From the NCBI RefSeq assembly GCF_026210795.1, contig NC_089452.1, positions 3,472,001 to 3,536,000 of the forward strand: a DNA stretch of 64,000 bases. The letters are read 5' to 3'. Shown in pieces: positions 1-11,096 of this stretch (position 1 is the first letter of the stretch; every line of letters starts with the position of its first letter). The notes under the pieces were generated by a model, which saw nothing but the letters and a program-made list of their open reading frames with translations, had not been told where the DNA came from and searched no databases. Made by a program: the position numbers and the translations under genes. The stretch is from Rhizophagus irregularis. Lineage: Eukaryota > Glomeromycota > Glomeromycetes > Glomerales > Glomeraceae.

Positions 1-1
1 G

Positions 2-235
2 CTTAATGCATTTGAAATTGATGAAATTGATACATTTGAAATTGATGCATCTGAAATTGTTGACAAATCTGAAGTTATTGGATAATAACAATAATTATCA
101 TAAGGAATCTCAGATGAATTGTTATTATCACTTAATGCATTTGAAATTGATGAAATTGATACATCTGAAATTGTTGACAAATCTGAAGTTATCGGATAAT
201 AGCAATAATTATCATAAGGAATCTCAGATAAAGTT
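2..235. repeat. Two-copy tandem repeat at the left edge
   Basis: A unit beginning CTTAATGCATTTGAAATTGA at position 2 starts again at 131. The first copy is about 129 bp and has an extra stretch in its GAAATTGAT-rich part. The second copy ends near 229. Both copies share the block ending in GGAATCTCAGAT. The repeat matches a repeated protein segment on the minus strand, so it probably lies inside a coding region. Confidence 0.8.
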
Positions 236-262
236 AATGAATAATCTATAAAATTTTTTAAA
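2..262 (-). CDS. Partial repeat protein running off the left edge (unrecognised)
   Basis: On the minus strand one frame stays open from about 262 to the left edge. It encodes two copies of a roughly 40-residue segment that begins SEIPYDNYCYYPITSDLS and continues with Ser/Ile-rich motifs such as SISSISNALS, joined by an Asn/Ser linker. No start codon is visible, so this would be an internal or 3' exon. The plus-strand frame over the same bases is also open, but its Met/Leu/Lys/His-rich product looks like an antisense shadow. I do not recognise the family. A non-coding repeat is the alternative. Confidence 0.35.
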
Positions 263-589
263 AAATATATAATTAATTTTTATCAATTTGAGACGAACAT
301 AAATTTATATTACATAAAAAATATATATATATATATACCAATTATATTCATTGTAAAAGGAGAGAAGAGATAAAAAAAGAGAGGATAGGTTATTTGGAAA
401 TAATAAAAATGAGGTGGGAAGAGAAGGAAATGGGACAAAAGAGAGAGGATGAATTTTTTTAAAGATTTTTTTTGGGTGGAATGGAAAGGTATTTTATATA
501 AAAAATTATGTCATACAAAAGATTTTTTCCCACGGAGTTTGCTATAGTCAGAGTATCTCAGAGCATCAGAGTATAAAAAATTTTGTGTC

Positions 590-900
590 ATGACTCATTC
601 TCATAACACGCTTTGAGAGTTGAGACGCGATTTATATATTAGAAATATATTATTTTTGAGTCATACAAAGGGAGTTTGCAAATAAATAGAGATTTTTTAG
701 TAAAAGAATTTTTAGATGACTCAATGACTCATGATTATTGATCATTTTATACATGAGGTCATGCATAATACGCTTTTATACATGAGACAATTGAGACGCG
801 ATTTATATATTAGAAATATATTGGATTTTTTCCCATGTTTGCAAATCAATATAGATTTTTCAGTAAAAAAATTTTTAGATGACTCTGATTATTGATCATG
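590..900. repeat. Direct duplication of about 165 bp
   Basis: Two adjacent imperfect copies share, in order, CATAAYACGCTTT, a block with GAGACGCGATTTATATATTA, a TTTGCAAAT block, and ATTTTTAGATGACTC followed by GATTATTGATCAT. Copy A is about 590-750 and copy B about 768-900. No open frame is maintained across them. Confidence 0.75.
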
Positions 901-1247
901 TACATGCAAATATGAGTAATAATGAAAAACGTAGAGTAATTTTAAATAATATTGTCATATTTATTAATTTTTTGTAAGATTTTTTTTTTCTTTTTTGGTA
1001 AAAAAAAAATGACACTATATGAATTAAAAATTATAATTTGTCATTATTTCTGAATAAAGCTACTTTTTATTGATTTTTACCATATGATTACTATATATGA
1101 TATATATATTATACTAATAAATTTTTTCTATTGTTTGTAGTAGAGAAACTGCGTTTAAATTAAATAGATTGTAAAGAAAATTCTGATTTTTTTGTTCTAA
1201 TGCAACTCAGTATAAATTATAATAAATTAAAGAACTTGTTTATTTAA

Positions 1248-1316
1248 TATTTCGTGCGAAAAATGAAAAACTCTTTTCCCGATTCCTTGTACAAAATTTT
1301 TTCATCAGATAACGTA
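1248..1316. repeat. Dispersed repeat, copy 1
   Basis: The block ATTTCGTGCGAAAAATGAAA followed by CTCTTTTCCCGATTC and then ACAAAATTTTTTC recurs at about 10027-10115 with small differences. Both copies end near AACG(T/C)AC. Function unknown; it could be a MITE fragment or a shared promoter-like block. Confidence 0.55.
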
Positions 1317-2593
1317 CTAAATAGAAGGAGTTAATAAAGCCAAAATGGAGTCGAATTATACAAGAGAACAGAATGTAAACAGGTATTATGAAGATGTAAG
1401 TCGATTATTAAAAGTCGTTTTCGAAAATAGGAAAAGAGACTAAGTATATTACTTATTATTGAAGTGTTATGCACACATGTATGAATTTGACATTATTCCT
1501 AATTTGTTAATCATGAAGTCGCAGTAATAATTTAGTTGAAGAAAATTAAGATAAGTCAAATAAACGGTTTAGGAAAAAAATGTTCTCTGATCGGTTACGT
1601 CATCATACATTAATCAACACTCTGGAAGTATTTGATCGTCTCAACTTTGTGAACCGAGTTCACGAAATGAACAACTGAGTTCACGAAGCAATAAAGAAAA
1701 TTCATTTACTAGGAAAATGCTCAAGGCGTGTAGATAACTGTCTAAATATGCATTTCATGTGTAATCCTTCTTTGTAACTCTCTTCGGAAACGAGAAACAC
1801 TGACTTAATAATCAAATGGTGTATGCATTCCCGTATTTCCGTCCAAATTTTCTACTTTGTATTCTTTGTTCTTATATGGTTTCGATCATAAGAGCATTTC
1901 TTACAATGAAATTTGTATACAAATTTATATTTGATAAGGTAAACGACATACGTTATGGATTCCGTTACATGATCTTGTTACAGCTAAATATACAAAGTGA
2001 GGTGAAATGGACATTGGTGAACTGATTAAAAGCTACTTCGTTGGTGTAGTCTATATTATATAATTATGACTAATAAAAAAAGTGTGATTAGTGATAAAGT
2101 TGGTGAAAACTGAAAAAGACAAATCAAGTTTATGATTTTATTATCCAACTTCAGTTCTTGATACTAAGTGAAATGATTATACGTGCAAACCCATAGAGCC
2201 GTGAAAATCTTTATTCTATTCGAAAAAATAGGGATGGATAAGATATATCAATTTTGATGATGATACTGAATCTACAGATTCGAATCACTCAATCTACGGT
2301 AAAAAATGAAAAAATACATATATTAAAAAAAAAATAATGAAAATATTTCAAAGAAACTGAGTTTTTTTTTGTTCGGGTTAGTCTCTAAAGAGAACGTTTC
2401 CAAAGGAAACTCAGAGGACAAAGAAACTGATTTCTTATGAAACCGGGCAAGACTCGTATTATTAATTGAAATATTTTTTTCATTTCAAAATTCATAGTAA
2501 ACTACTTTTTTTAAGATACAATTCGTCTAAGAACTGCAGCAAATTCAAATCTAAAGTCAACCTATTATTGTCCGTAGCGAAGCAAAGGACTAT

Positions 2594-2884
2594 AGCCCTG
2601 TTCATTTCTAGATCGGACCGGATTGATCGCAAATTTGTACCCCAAAATAATTGGTTACTGATGCGGTCAGCGGTCAGTCAAGCCGATCTACAAAAATTGG
2701 TGTTTTTCCCTGATCGATTTTATAATAAACATAATAAACAACAACTACGTGTTTTTGCCCTATAAGCTATTATGGATATATAAACCAATCCGATCAATCA
2801 AAAATTGTGCTCAATTGTAACTATGATCTGATTGGTTATACATTTTTTCGGTCAATCCGATACGATCTAAAAATGAACAGGGCT
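2594..2884. mobile_element. MITE-like inverted-repeat element (AGCCCTGTTCAT ends)
   Basis: The left end AGCCCTGTTCATTTCTAGAT matches the reverse complement of the right end AGCCCTGTTCATTTTTAGAT. Similarity continues inward through CGGATTGA(T/C)CG, giving imperfect terminal inverted repeats of about 40 bp on a 291-bp element. Both flanks read TAT, compatible with a TA or TAT target duplication. There is no transposase, so it is non-autonomous. Superfamily is not determined. Confidence 0.7.
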
Positions 2885-3396
2885 TATATATGTCTAACGC
2901 ACTACGAAAAATGATCGATCAATCGATCATGTAAATTTCTTGTCCCTCACATGATCGGTAGCCAATGAAATCGCAAAGATTAGACGGTTCCGTTTCCTGG
3001 TAACTAAAAATACAACGTAATAAATTAAAGATATCATCCATGGCCGGAATGAGATATGCTTACTATCTAGTAACTTTCGAGCCGATTCAAACAAAAAATT
3101 ACATTAATAAATGTCTAGTCCAATGAAATCAAATACATATCATATAATATACATTTTATCTAACCGTTCAAGAAGAATACATAACACAATAAAATAAAAT
3201 GTATGATAATTTTATATTTGGTAAGATGCAAAAAATGTACAAAAAAATTTTTTCTTTTCCTAAAAATGGAATAAAGAGCATTTAATTTTTATTTGATAAC
3301 ATTTAGATCTCTTTACATAAGAAATAAAATAAAACTGAGATAACGAGGTCGTTAAGTTGATTAACTAATCAAAATCTAATTATAAATATGATATAG

Positions 3397-4826
3397 TTAA
3401 ATAAAAATGATCGTATTCATGTTTAATTGTCTTAACTTGTCATTGGTTTGATAAAGCTCTTCGATTTTTTGCTCAATTAACTCTTTTTTGCTTAATCCAC
3501 GTTTTATTTTTTCCAACTCATTACTAAATTCCTTAGAAGTAGAAGGAAGATTTGTAAAGAGTTGACGTAGTTCACTATTTCTTTGTTTACACTTATTAGA
3601 AAATTTACTTTTACTCTTTAACTCGTCTCTAAACGTCTTAACTAATGTTTCCATTTGCTGGATAAGTTGAACCTGAGCTTGAATTTCTGGAATATTTTTT
3701 AATTCTTTTCAAATCTACTTCCGAAATTTTCTTTTTGCGTTTCTAACTCTACCTTTAATTCCTTAAGATTTTTGCTCAACAATAAAATTGTATTCTCCAT
3801 CTCTTCGACATTGATACAGATATTTGGGAAAATAAGCCTTTGACTCTTGAAGACTTTATAGTTAGCATTAAATAACTCAACTTTTCCGTTTTGTAATTCC
3901 AGAGCATTCTTAACTCTAGAACAAATTTCTAAATCTTCATTTTCTTGAATAAGCTTGAGCAAAGATGCATAAACTTCGTTAAAAGAAGGTAAGATATTAT
4001 TATTATCATATATTAGATATTCTTGAAATGCTTTATTGCTTTCGGTAATAGACCTTATTTTAGAGTAATTGCTTACAGCCGTGACTAATCCTCCTAAAGC
4101 TTTAGGAATTCCGAAAGTTAGTTCAATCTCTCCCACACTATTTACAGCTCTACCAACTTCTTCGATAGCGGCATAACCACTAGAACCTGCTAATTCATTA
4201 TAACAATTTTGTAACTCTTTAATGGTTCTTTGTCGACAATTTAAAAAAGTTTTTTTGGATTCCAAAAATTCATTGGCTTTAACGATAATCTCTTTTTCAA
4301 ATTTTTCTCTATCTTCTTTTTTCCTCCCTATAATTTTCTCATATTTTTTTTGCCAATTAGTCTACCCGGTCTTGAGTGATTTCCAATGAGTAATAATATT
4401 CATCAACTTCTTTGCGCTTTTTAAAAATTTGTTCTAAGACAACTAAACAATAAATCTCGCTGGCTACTTCTCTCCAATTAGTATCGCAATGAATAGTTAT
4501 AATTTCGCTGCGAATTTTTACTTCCGAAAAAAAGTTATTTACTTCTTGTTTTTGTTTTTCAGCCTCTTCTTGGATATTAGCATTCGTATAGATGGTACCA
4601 CCCACGACTATTACTAGTTGGTTTGAACTAGTAAGAAAAGGAAAGGAAAGAGCCCAATTTTCATTATGTATAATATCAGCTTTAACATTAGGGTCATTAA
4701 TAAAAAGAGACCATATCCACCCCCTATACCATATCGTCCCCATTTCATATTAGCCTTTGTAAGTAAATCCTGAAGAAACTCACTTTGGCTTAATAAATTT
4801 ACAAAATTTTCATCTCTTGGAGTATT
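3397..4826 (-). pseudogene. Frame-broken coiled-coil protein gene, unrecognised
   Basis: Four open segments on the minus strand read as one protein if single-base frame changes are allowed. They are about 4826-4690 (motif KWGRYGIGGGYGLF), 4743-4357 (LVIVVGGTIYTNANI), about 4352-3699 (EVGRAVNSVGEIEL and long Lys/Glu/Leu helices) and about 3710-3397 (QVQLIQQMETLVKTF and further coiled coil). The switches lie near 4695, at GACTAATTGG near 4362, and at GAAAAGAATTAA near 3705. There are no GT..AG introns at the breaks. The product would be roughly 450 residues, with a compact N-terminal part and a coiled-coil C-terminal half. I do not recognise the family. The lack of introns and the style of the sequence would fit an acquired bacterial gene, for example from a Mollicutes-related endobacterium, but that is speculation. 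Assembly errors in A-runs are the alternative to true decay. Confidence 0.6.
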
Positions 4827-5348
4827 TTATTAGGCTTGTATCCAACTAAAAGTGATTTTTTAAAAAGATATTAGTTGATTCTCATTATACCATACTTTAA
4901 TAAGATAAATTCCGCTTGTCCGTATCACCTTACATTCTTACAAGGCTTATCATTATGCATAATTTATTTGTGAGACAGGGAACAAGCTCAAAGTGTCATT
5001 TTCATTTTTCCGGAATTAGTAGTCGGCAAAACCCTGAACCAACCTTATCTAGCTAAATACGCATAATGTATGACAGAATAAAGTGCCCCTTTAATACGTT
5101 CTTTGAACCTTAATCTTACATGGCTCGTGATGCATGCATTCGATAAAAATTTCTAGGTGCTGTGAGGACAAAATTATTATGGTTAGTTTAATGGCACAGT
5201 TTAATATTTTTTTTAGTATATAATTTAATTTAATTTTAGTTTTTAAATTAGAAATTTATATAAGTTTATTGGGTTTAGGTCCGCAATAACTCTAAATTAT
5301 CTGTGGTTATAGAAGATAGGATTTATCACATTATTATAAAAAGAACTT

Positions 5349-5425
5349 GCATATCGGCGGATTTGCGTAATTTGACTATAATAAATTTATTATAATAAAT
5401 GGTTCTCTTAAATCCGCTGATATGT
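5349..5425. repeat. Nested hairpin
   Basis: GCATATCGGCGGATTT pairs with AAATCCGCTGATATG, with one mismatch. Between the arms lies an 18-bp perfect palindrome, TATAATAAATTTATTATA (5377-5394). It resembles a very short inverted-repeat element, or a structured site if transcribed. Confidence 0.6.
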
Positions 5426-7459
5426 TGGGCAAATGTATTATGTGAAACATTTCAGTTATTAATAAAGGATTATATTTTATCAAGGAAATTGAACTTGTAA
5501 GCGTCCTGGTCATAATTCATTGCAGGCAATACTGCGGGTTGTTCGACAGTTTGGTGCATCCGGTATTTTGTCCGCATACAAAGTACGAAAGAAGGGTGAA
5601 AGTAATCCTATCTGAGTGAGAGAGAAGCATTAGAGATAAAGAAAAAGTTTGGAAATTTAATGGTAACCTTAGTGGTTAAGAAAGAAATCGGAAAAATTAA
5701 TGTGAACTTTAAAAAGTTCTAATGGGAATGACAGTAAAATCAGATGATAAGTCACATGATATGAGAAAGATTGGACGTTAAGAGAGATTAATTAGGACCC
5801 GAGTGGTCAAGGGAAAATTAAAGATATTAATGAAATAATACTTGTGTGATTGAAGGGATCTGAGTGATAAGAAATTAAATGAATAATTAAGGAGTTAAGC
5901 TAGTCACCAGGGGGCAAGTGAATGAAACATTAGTATTATACTAAGAACCAATATGAGTAATCTACTCATAATGAAGTAATTCATGGTCTTAAATATCCGT
6001 GGCTATCTAGTTTAAAGGGATAATACGTTAAAAATGGTGTTAGTAATAATAAAATAATGTAAAAGTTTGAAAAATAAGAGTTATAATAAAATGGTGTATT
6101 ATGAATGTTACGAAAGGTCATAATTATAATAAAGTTATAAATGAATTAATGTAAAATAATGTGAAATTAGAGAAAATTATGTATCAAGGGATAATAAAAC
6201 TTAAGAATTAAGCGTTATTAATGAAGAAGAATTAAATATTTAGAAATAAAACTTGGAAATTAAATGTTATTGGAGTTAATTAAATATGTTGGAGCGAAAA
6301 GTTGGATAAGACTGGTTCTATATCGAAGTACTGTATATCAAGCGGGCCCATGCCTTTTTACTTGACATAAATAATAATTGAAGCATTTATTTCATTGGTA
6401 ATCCCCTGTCACATCCGAGTATACCAGTTATTTATAAGAATCCAGGTCATAAAGTAACTAACGGGTTAAATAGGAAATACCCGTTTTATATCCGTTTTAT
6501 ATTTTAAGGTTGATCCGAGAGTAATTTGTATAATTAAAATTATACAGTATAAAGAAAATAATATTGATACTAAAATCTCCATGGTAGTTATTAAACTTTT
6601 ACACGACTATGCTGAGAGATTATTTTCAGATTCAGGTAATTATGCCACTGATAAAAGAGGATGTATGAGGACAAATATTACTAATTTGCAAATTTATTTT
6701 AATTATGCTACTGATAAGATAAATGACACTTCATTAAATTATTATTTTTTCTCACTTCAATCATTTTATATATATAATCCTTATTTGAAAAAAATGAATT
6801 GGTTTTATATTTGTTTCAATAGAAAGTAAAAATATTTATGTAATACCCATCAGGTAATCTTTTTTTTATTGGCTGATTCTGAAATTCTTGCGCTAGTCGT
6901 ACTAAATGATCTTTTGAAAATTGCAAGTGATTGGCCGTGTTTAAAAATAACCATAGCCGGGAAATTCTATTTCCCGAAGGGAAAACACTTGTTATTTCCA
7001 ACTCCTTATGAAATAAATAATACTTATGCCATGAAGCGACTTTATATTATTTAATATTCATCATTAGTTTTATATTTGGAGCGTAATAGTTCTTGTTATC
7101 ATTATAAAATATTATATATTCAAGCGCATTAGAAAGAAATTGTACCAGGTCGTTTACAGGAAAGGAAAAAGTTTTATCGGTGGTATTTTTTACAAAATCT
7201 TTGTTTTTATAAAGGTCGATATATCTATGCTTTTTTCCGATGAAAGTTGGTGAATCAACAATCTATATTTATAAAGGAGGATTTAAAGTGAAGCCTAGAA
7301 AATTAGAGATACGCAAGGAATTTTTTAAAATCAAAATATAATAAGAATTTAGAAGATACGACAAAGAAGATCAAATATATGAACGAGTTAAGAACATAGA
7401 AGCGTTCAAGTTTTTCGAAAAGCTTAAGTGAAATTGTATAAGCAAATTTTGACAGAATC

Positions 7460-7788
7460 AAATTTAGAGAAATTGAAATAATAATATAACGGACGTAGCT
7501 AATAATAATGCTATAGAAACCTTGTTCCAGATTGAATGCTCAAATTTGAATAGTAAAGAAATTTTAACGAATAGTACCGAGAAAAAGCTTGTAGCTACAA
7601 ATCAAAACGAGAAAGATAAAATTTTATTAGAAATATTGGAAAAGATAGAACTTGGAAGAAATATAACAATTATTTGGAGAAATGAATCAAACTTCCTCAA
7701 AAAAGAGGAAATTAAAGGGCATGATAGTAATGGAAATACTAAACAGAGTTCAGAAAATAACATCATGAAAAAAAGAAAATTCAAATAA
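7460..7788 (+). CDS. Possible exon or gene remnant, unrecognised
   Basis: One frame is open from about 7460 to the TAA at 7786-7788. It encodes a Lys/Glu/Asn-rich segment with ILLEILEKIELGRNITIIW and a basic C-terminus (MKKRKFK). There is no ATG near the start, so it would need an upstream exon; the upstream A-rich sequence (7290-7460) is interrupted. The composition is more protein-like than the surroundings, but chance openness in A-rich DNA is possible. Confidence 0.22.
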
Positions 7789-8951
7789 GAGAGAACAGGA
7801 TGTGTTTGCCGAGGATAAAAATAGTGAAAGATGAATATTAAATTAAAAATTCAAAGATGGAGAGGCTAGCGTAATTTAATACGACAAAAAATTCTTATGT
7901 CGTAAAAATCATAATCACGACGGCTAATTGAATTTTTATTAAATTTTCTCTAGTTGATATTTTTTTTCTTATAATTTTCTTTTCTATATGCATTAAGCTT
8001 TTAGTATCAGATAGTATAAGAATCTTACGCTTCAGTGTGAGATACAGTATCCCATTACTAAGTTTTTATAATGAAGTCTTGGCATCGAAAAAAGGGTTAA
8101 GGGTATATATATATATTACCGAATATGATATTAATATTAAAAATTTCAAGTTAAATTAATTTGATCTTGCTGTACTGTATTTTTAATTTTGAAAATGTGA
8201 ATATATCTTTAAGGTAATATTCACATTATAATTTCCAATAAATTATGTATTAATAATTACACGTCATATATTGATAAGATATAATTGTAAAATTCGTACG
8301 AATCGAATTTATGCATTACTAACACATATAAGTTTTAAATATAAATGATGATATCCTTTCTTATAATATCTGTTAATTTAAGCCCTTATTTTTTATTCGA
8401 AATTTCTTTTAATGGAAAAATATTTTTAAAAATTTTTTTACATAATGACCCTGGTATTTTGTGTATATAGCTTGTTCACGCTATTTGGTCTTCATAGTTT
8501 TTAGTAAAAAGTCCAATAAATGGGGATGTATTTTAATATCAAAATGATTTTAAACCTCTTAACGGAATTTTGTCAAACTTTCATAAATTTTCATACTATA
8601 ATGATAGGGTAAAACAAAATACAATTAATCGATAAAAATATGATATTTATGTTAAATGTATAAAGAATTCAAATTTTATTAATTATTATCAGTATTTTAT
8701 GTCATCATTTTTGCCAGAATGTTTGTGAATTTTATATACTAAGAGAAGAAACTAAAAAATACAAAGGATTAGTATGATGGCAGACATATAAACCCTATGA
8801 GAAAGTACTATCATGCAAGAGAGCAAGGTGCATAGAGGTACTGACCTCATACAGTCATGTGCTATAGTTGTGAAATATCTACACTAAACACTATATATAA
8901 TTTTTTGTACTGTACAATATATATATACTACCGAATGAGTACACATTAAGC

Positions 8952-9479
8952 TTATATTATTGGTTTACCCTCATCAAGTTTTAGTGATAATGGGGTATGA
9001 CCAACCAGTGTTTTTTCGCATGATATATCAATTTTTGGAGAATTTAAGGCTAACGAAGAACTAAAGGTTCCCAGAGAATTAAAGGTTCTCCTTTTGGAAA
9101 AAAATCCCAAACAGCTCATTTTTGAAGAATTCAAGATTAACGGAGAACTAAAGGCTCCCAGAGAATTAAAGGTTCTCCCTTTGGTTGTCGGCGTGTTTCT
9201 CTCTTCTTCATTATCTGTTTTTTCACTTAATATTATCTCATTTGATGTATCTGTTTTTTGTGTTAGTGTATCTCTTTCTTCATTTAGTGCTGATATAACT
9301 GTTTCTTCATTTAATGTTGATGTACCTGTTTTTTCATTTGGTGTTAATTTTTTATTTAGTGTTGATTTTCCATTCAGTGTTGTTGATGCATTCGGTATTC
9401 TCTCATTTTCATTTGATGCTAATCGATTCGTTGATACAATATTAATGCGCTTCTTAATCCATTTCTTTAATTTCTTATA
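8952..9479 (-). CDS. Terminal exon of a minus-strand gene with Thr/Ser/Asn-rich repeats
   Basis: On the minus strand a frame runs 176 codons from an acceptor (TTTTTCTTTTTAG, ending at 9480) to TAA at 8954-8952. It starts with a basic segment (YKKLKKWIKKRINIV), followed by a low-complexity zone with repeated LN(E/G/K) motifs (STLNGKSTLNKK, TSTLNEETVISALNEE). It ends with a duplicated segment: GRTFNSLGAFSS and RRTFNSLGTFSS, each followed by LxLNS. Two tandem DNA copies of about 75 bp underlie that duplication. The 5' exons are not recognised; the region up to 9900 has no clear partner, so the gene may be partial or broken. The plus-strand frame 9094-9483 is its antisense. Family unknown. Confidence 0.5.
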   Translation of the reverse strand, partial: YKKLKKWIKKRINIVSTNRLASNENERIPNASTTLNGKSTLNKKLTPNEKTGTSTLNEETVISALNEERDTLTQKTDTSNEIILSEKTDNEEERNTPTTKGRTFNSLGAFSSPLILNSSKMSCLGFFSKRRTFNSLGTFSSSLALNSPKIDISCEKTLVGHTPLSLKLDEGKPII

Positions 9480-10300
9480 CTAAAAAGAAAAATCAAGTCA
9501 ATTTACTTGCTTGTTAGTCGTTATAAATGAAGAAAATTTATTTTTAATAAATTAAACATACACAATCTGGAAAATGTGGCGGTAACATCATTTTTTTTTT
9601 TGAAAAAAAAAATAAAATATTGATAGTCGATATTTGAAATATTTGGGGAAAGAAAGGGTAAAAAAAATGAAAATTAAATAATGTCTATATATTATTATCG
9701 TATAGGATAAACGCTATTTATCATTAGCGTAATAATGACGAATCGTTAGAAAGTTTACTTTCGTGATACTGTTTACGTTACATAAAAAGATGTCTTGGCG
9801 CATAATTCAATCAGCCTATCAGCATCTTTATGTTGTTCCCATTTTAAGAAAGTATACTATAAAATCAATTTGTCTTGTTATGATAGAATTCTATTTAACT
9901 TCCCACAGTTTTTTCTTTTTTCTTTTTTTTTAAAAAAAAAAATTTCATTCAAATAATGAAAAAATGTTTTCTAATTTCGGTTCTTTAATACCATTATTTG
10001 TCTTTATTAAGCACCCAAATAGGATTTAAATTTCGTGCGGAAAAATGAAAACCACTTTTCCCAGATCTTTTCTTGTCTTATCCAAAATTTTTTCCGAAAA
10101 AAAATTTCAAATAACGCACAAACCCCAAAAAAGAATAAAATGATATGCAGTTGAGTTGTGGTTTTGTTACACACCACATGAAATTATTTTCATAAGACAA
10201 AGATAGTTCGTTAGTTGATACTTGATACAGATTAATAAAAATATTATTGTTATATTTTTCATGCTTAAATACTTATATAAATATTATGAATAAATGTATT
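9480..10300. other. Gene-poor stretch
   Basis: No gene recognised. It contains poly-T/poly-A runs at about 9590-9620 and 9910-9945, each a T-run beside an A-run, and copy 2 of the dispersed ATTTCGTGCG repeat at about 10027-10115. Upstream exons of the minus-strand gene ending at 8952 would be expected here, but I cannot identify them. Confidence 0.5.
10027..10115. repeat. Dispersed repeat, copy 2
   Basis: ATTTCGTGCGGAAAAATGAAA, then CACTTTTCCC, CAAAATTTTTTCC and AACGCAC match the block at 1248-1316 in the same orientation. No coding potential is seen. Confidence 0.55.
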
Positions 10301-10614
10301 TGTAACAGCCTGTTACATATCTTATTTGTAACATCCTTTTTTTATTTTTTTTTAATAATAAATTTAGTATGTAGTTTACAAATAAAATTTTTATATGCAA
10401 AATTTAATTTGGAAAACTTTTACTTAATGTACTTAAGACAGTTTCATAGACAAAATTTCAAGTTATAAGCAGTTTCTTGAAATTTTTTAAAAAATTCTTT
10501 TGTTTTGGTTACACGACTGATCTTTTTGTTTTTGTTTACATTTCGCCTGATCTTAAATTTTAATTGGATAAAATTGGGGGTTGTTACAAATAAGACGCGT
10601 AACAGGCTGTTACA
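10301..10614. mobile_element. MITE-like element with palindromic ends (GTAACAG-C-CTGTTAC)
   Basis: Each end is itself a 15-bp palindrome, GTAACAGCCTGTTAC at 10302-10316 and GTAACAGGCTGTTAC at 10599-10613. Further in, CTTATTTGTAACA (about 10320) is mirrored by TGTTACAAATAAG (about 10582). The total is about 314 bp with roughly 37-bp terminal inverted repeats. The open frames inside (10247-10468 plus, 10444-10629 minus) look incidental. No transposase is present. The target duplication is unclear. Confidence 0.7.
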
Positions 10615-11096
10615 ATTAGATTTATCCAAATATTATTACTCTCCGTTTTTATAACCAAAAAAATATTTTAATGTTATAAATTAGAATTTTTATAAACTTA
10701 TAACAATATTTTTCGCTAATTTATTATTCGTCAATAATTACATTTGTATTGGTAAATTAAAACTTAAAAAATTTAAAATTCATTCTTCGAATTTATTTAT
10801 TTTAAATCAACCAAATTAACGAATTAATTATAATAACTTAACACTTAACAAATATCCGAAAATACACAAACGTAATAGACATACGTAAACACATATAAAC
10901 CTTTGGGAAATATCCATAATTTAAAATAAACCTATGCAATTTGTGGTTGTCATCATTAAAAGAAAAATCGCTGAATTTTATCTTCTATAATTGATTTGTT
11001 TGATTTGATGAGTCTAATAAAAAAATTATTATCCTTTATTATCTACAAATCAATAAGATAGAATCAGTATAATATAAATATAGTTAATGAATTATT

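Larger units (their letters stand above)
236..2593. other. Gene-poor AT-rich stretch
   Basis: No convincing gene. It holds the direct duplication at 590-900, an AT microsatellite near 320-340, a purine-rich patch at 355-470 and one copy of a dispersed repeat at about 1248-1316. Short open frames at 1816-2025 and 2466-2765 have no recognisable protein; the second runs into an inverted-repeat element. Confidence 0.6.
4827..8951. other. Gene-poor stretch
   Basis: No confident gene. A purine-rich, repeat-like tract at about 5590-6300 has recurring GAGTGA/TTAAG/GAAATTAA words, and a nested hairpin sits at 5349-5425. A weak open segment lies at about 7460-7788. Short frames at 6581-6829 (plus) and 6816-7001 (minus, LVRLAQEFQNQPIKKRL) are unrecognised. 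AT-rich runs occur near 8100-8120 and 8880-8930. Confidence 0.5.

Noticed and set aside
1816..2025. Plus frame of 69 codons
   Set aside because: No start context, family, splice signals or compositional change support it.
5590..6420. Possible LTR of a retrotransposon
   Set aside because: No paired LTR, primer-binding site or polyprotein was found; only a purine-rich repeat-like tract is visible.
9094..9483. Plus-strand frame of 129 codons
   Set aside because: It is antisense to the better supported minus-strand exon with an acceptor, a stop and internal protein repeats.
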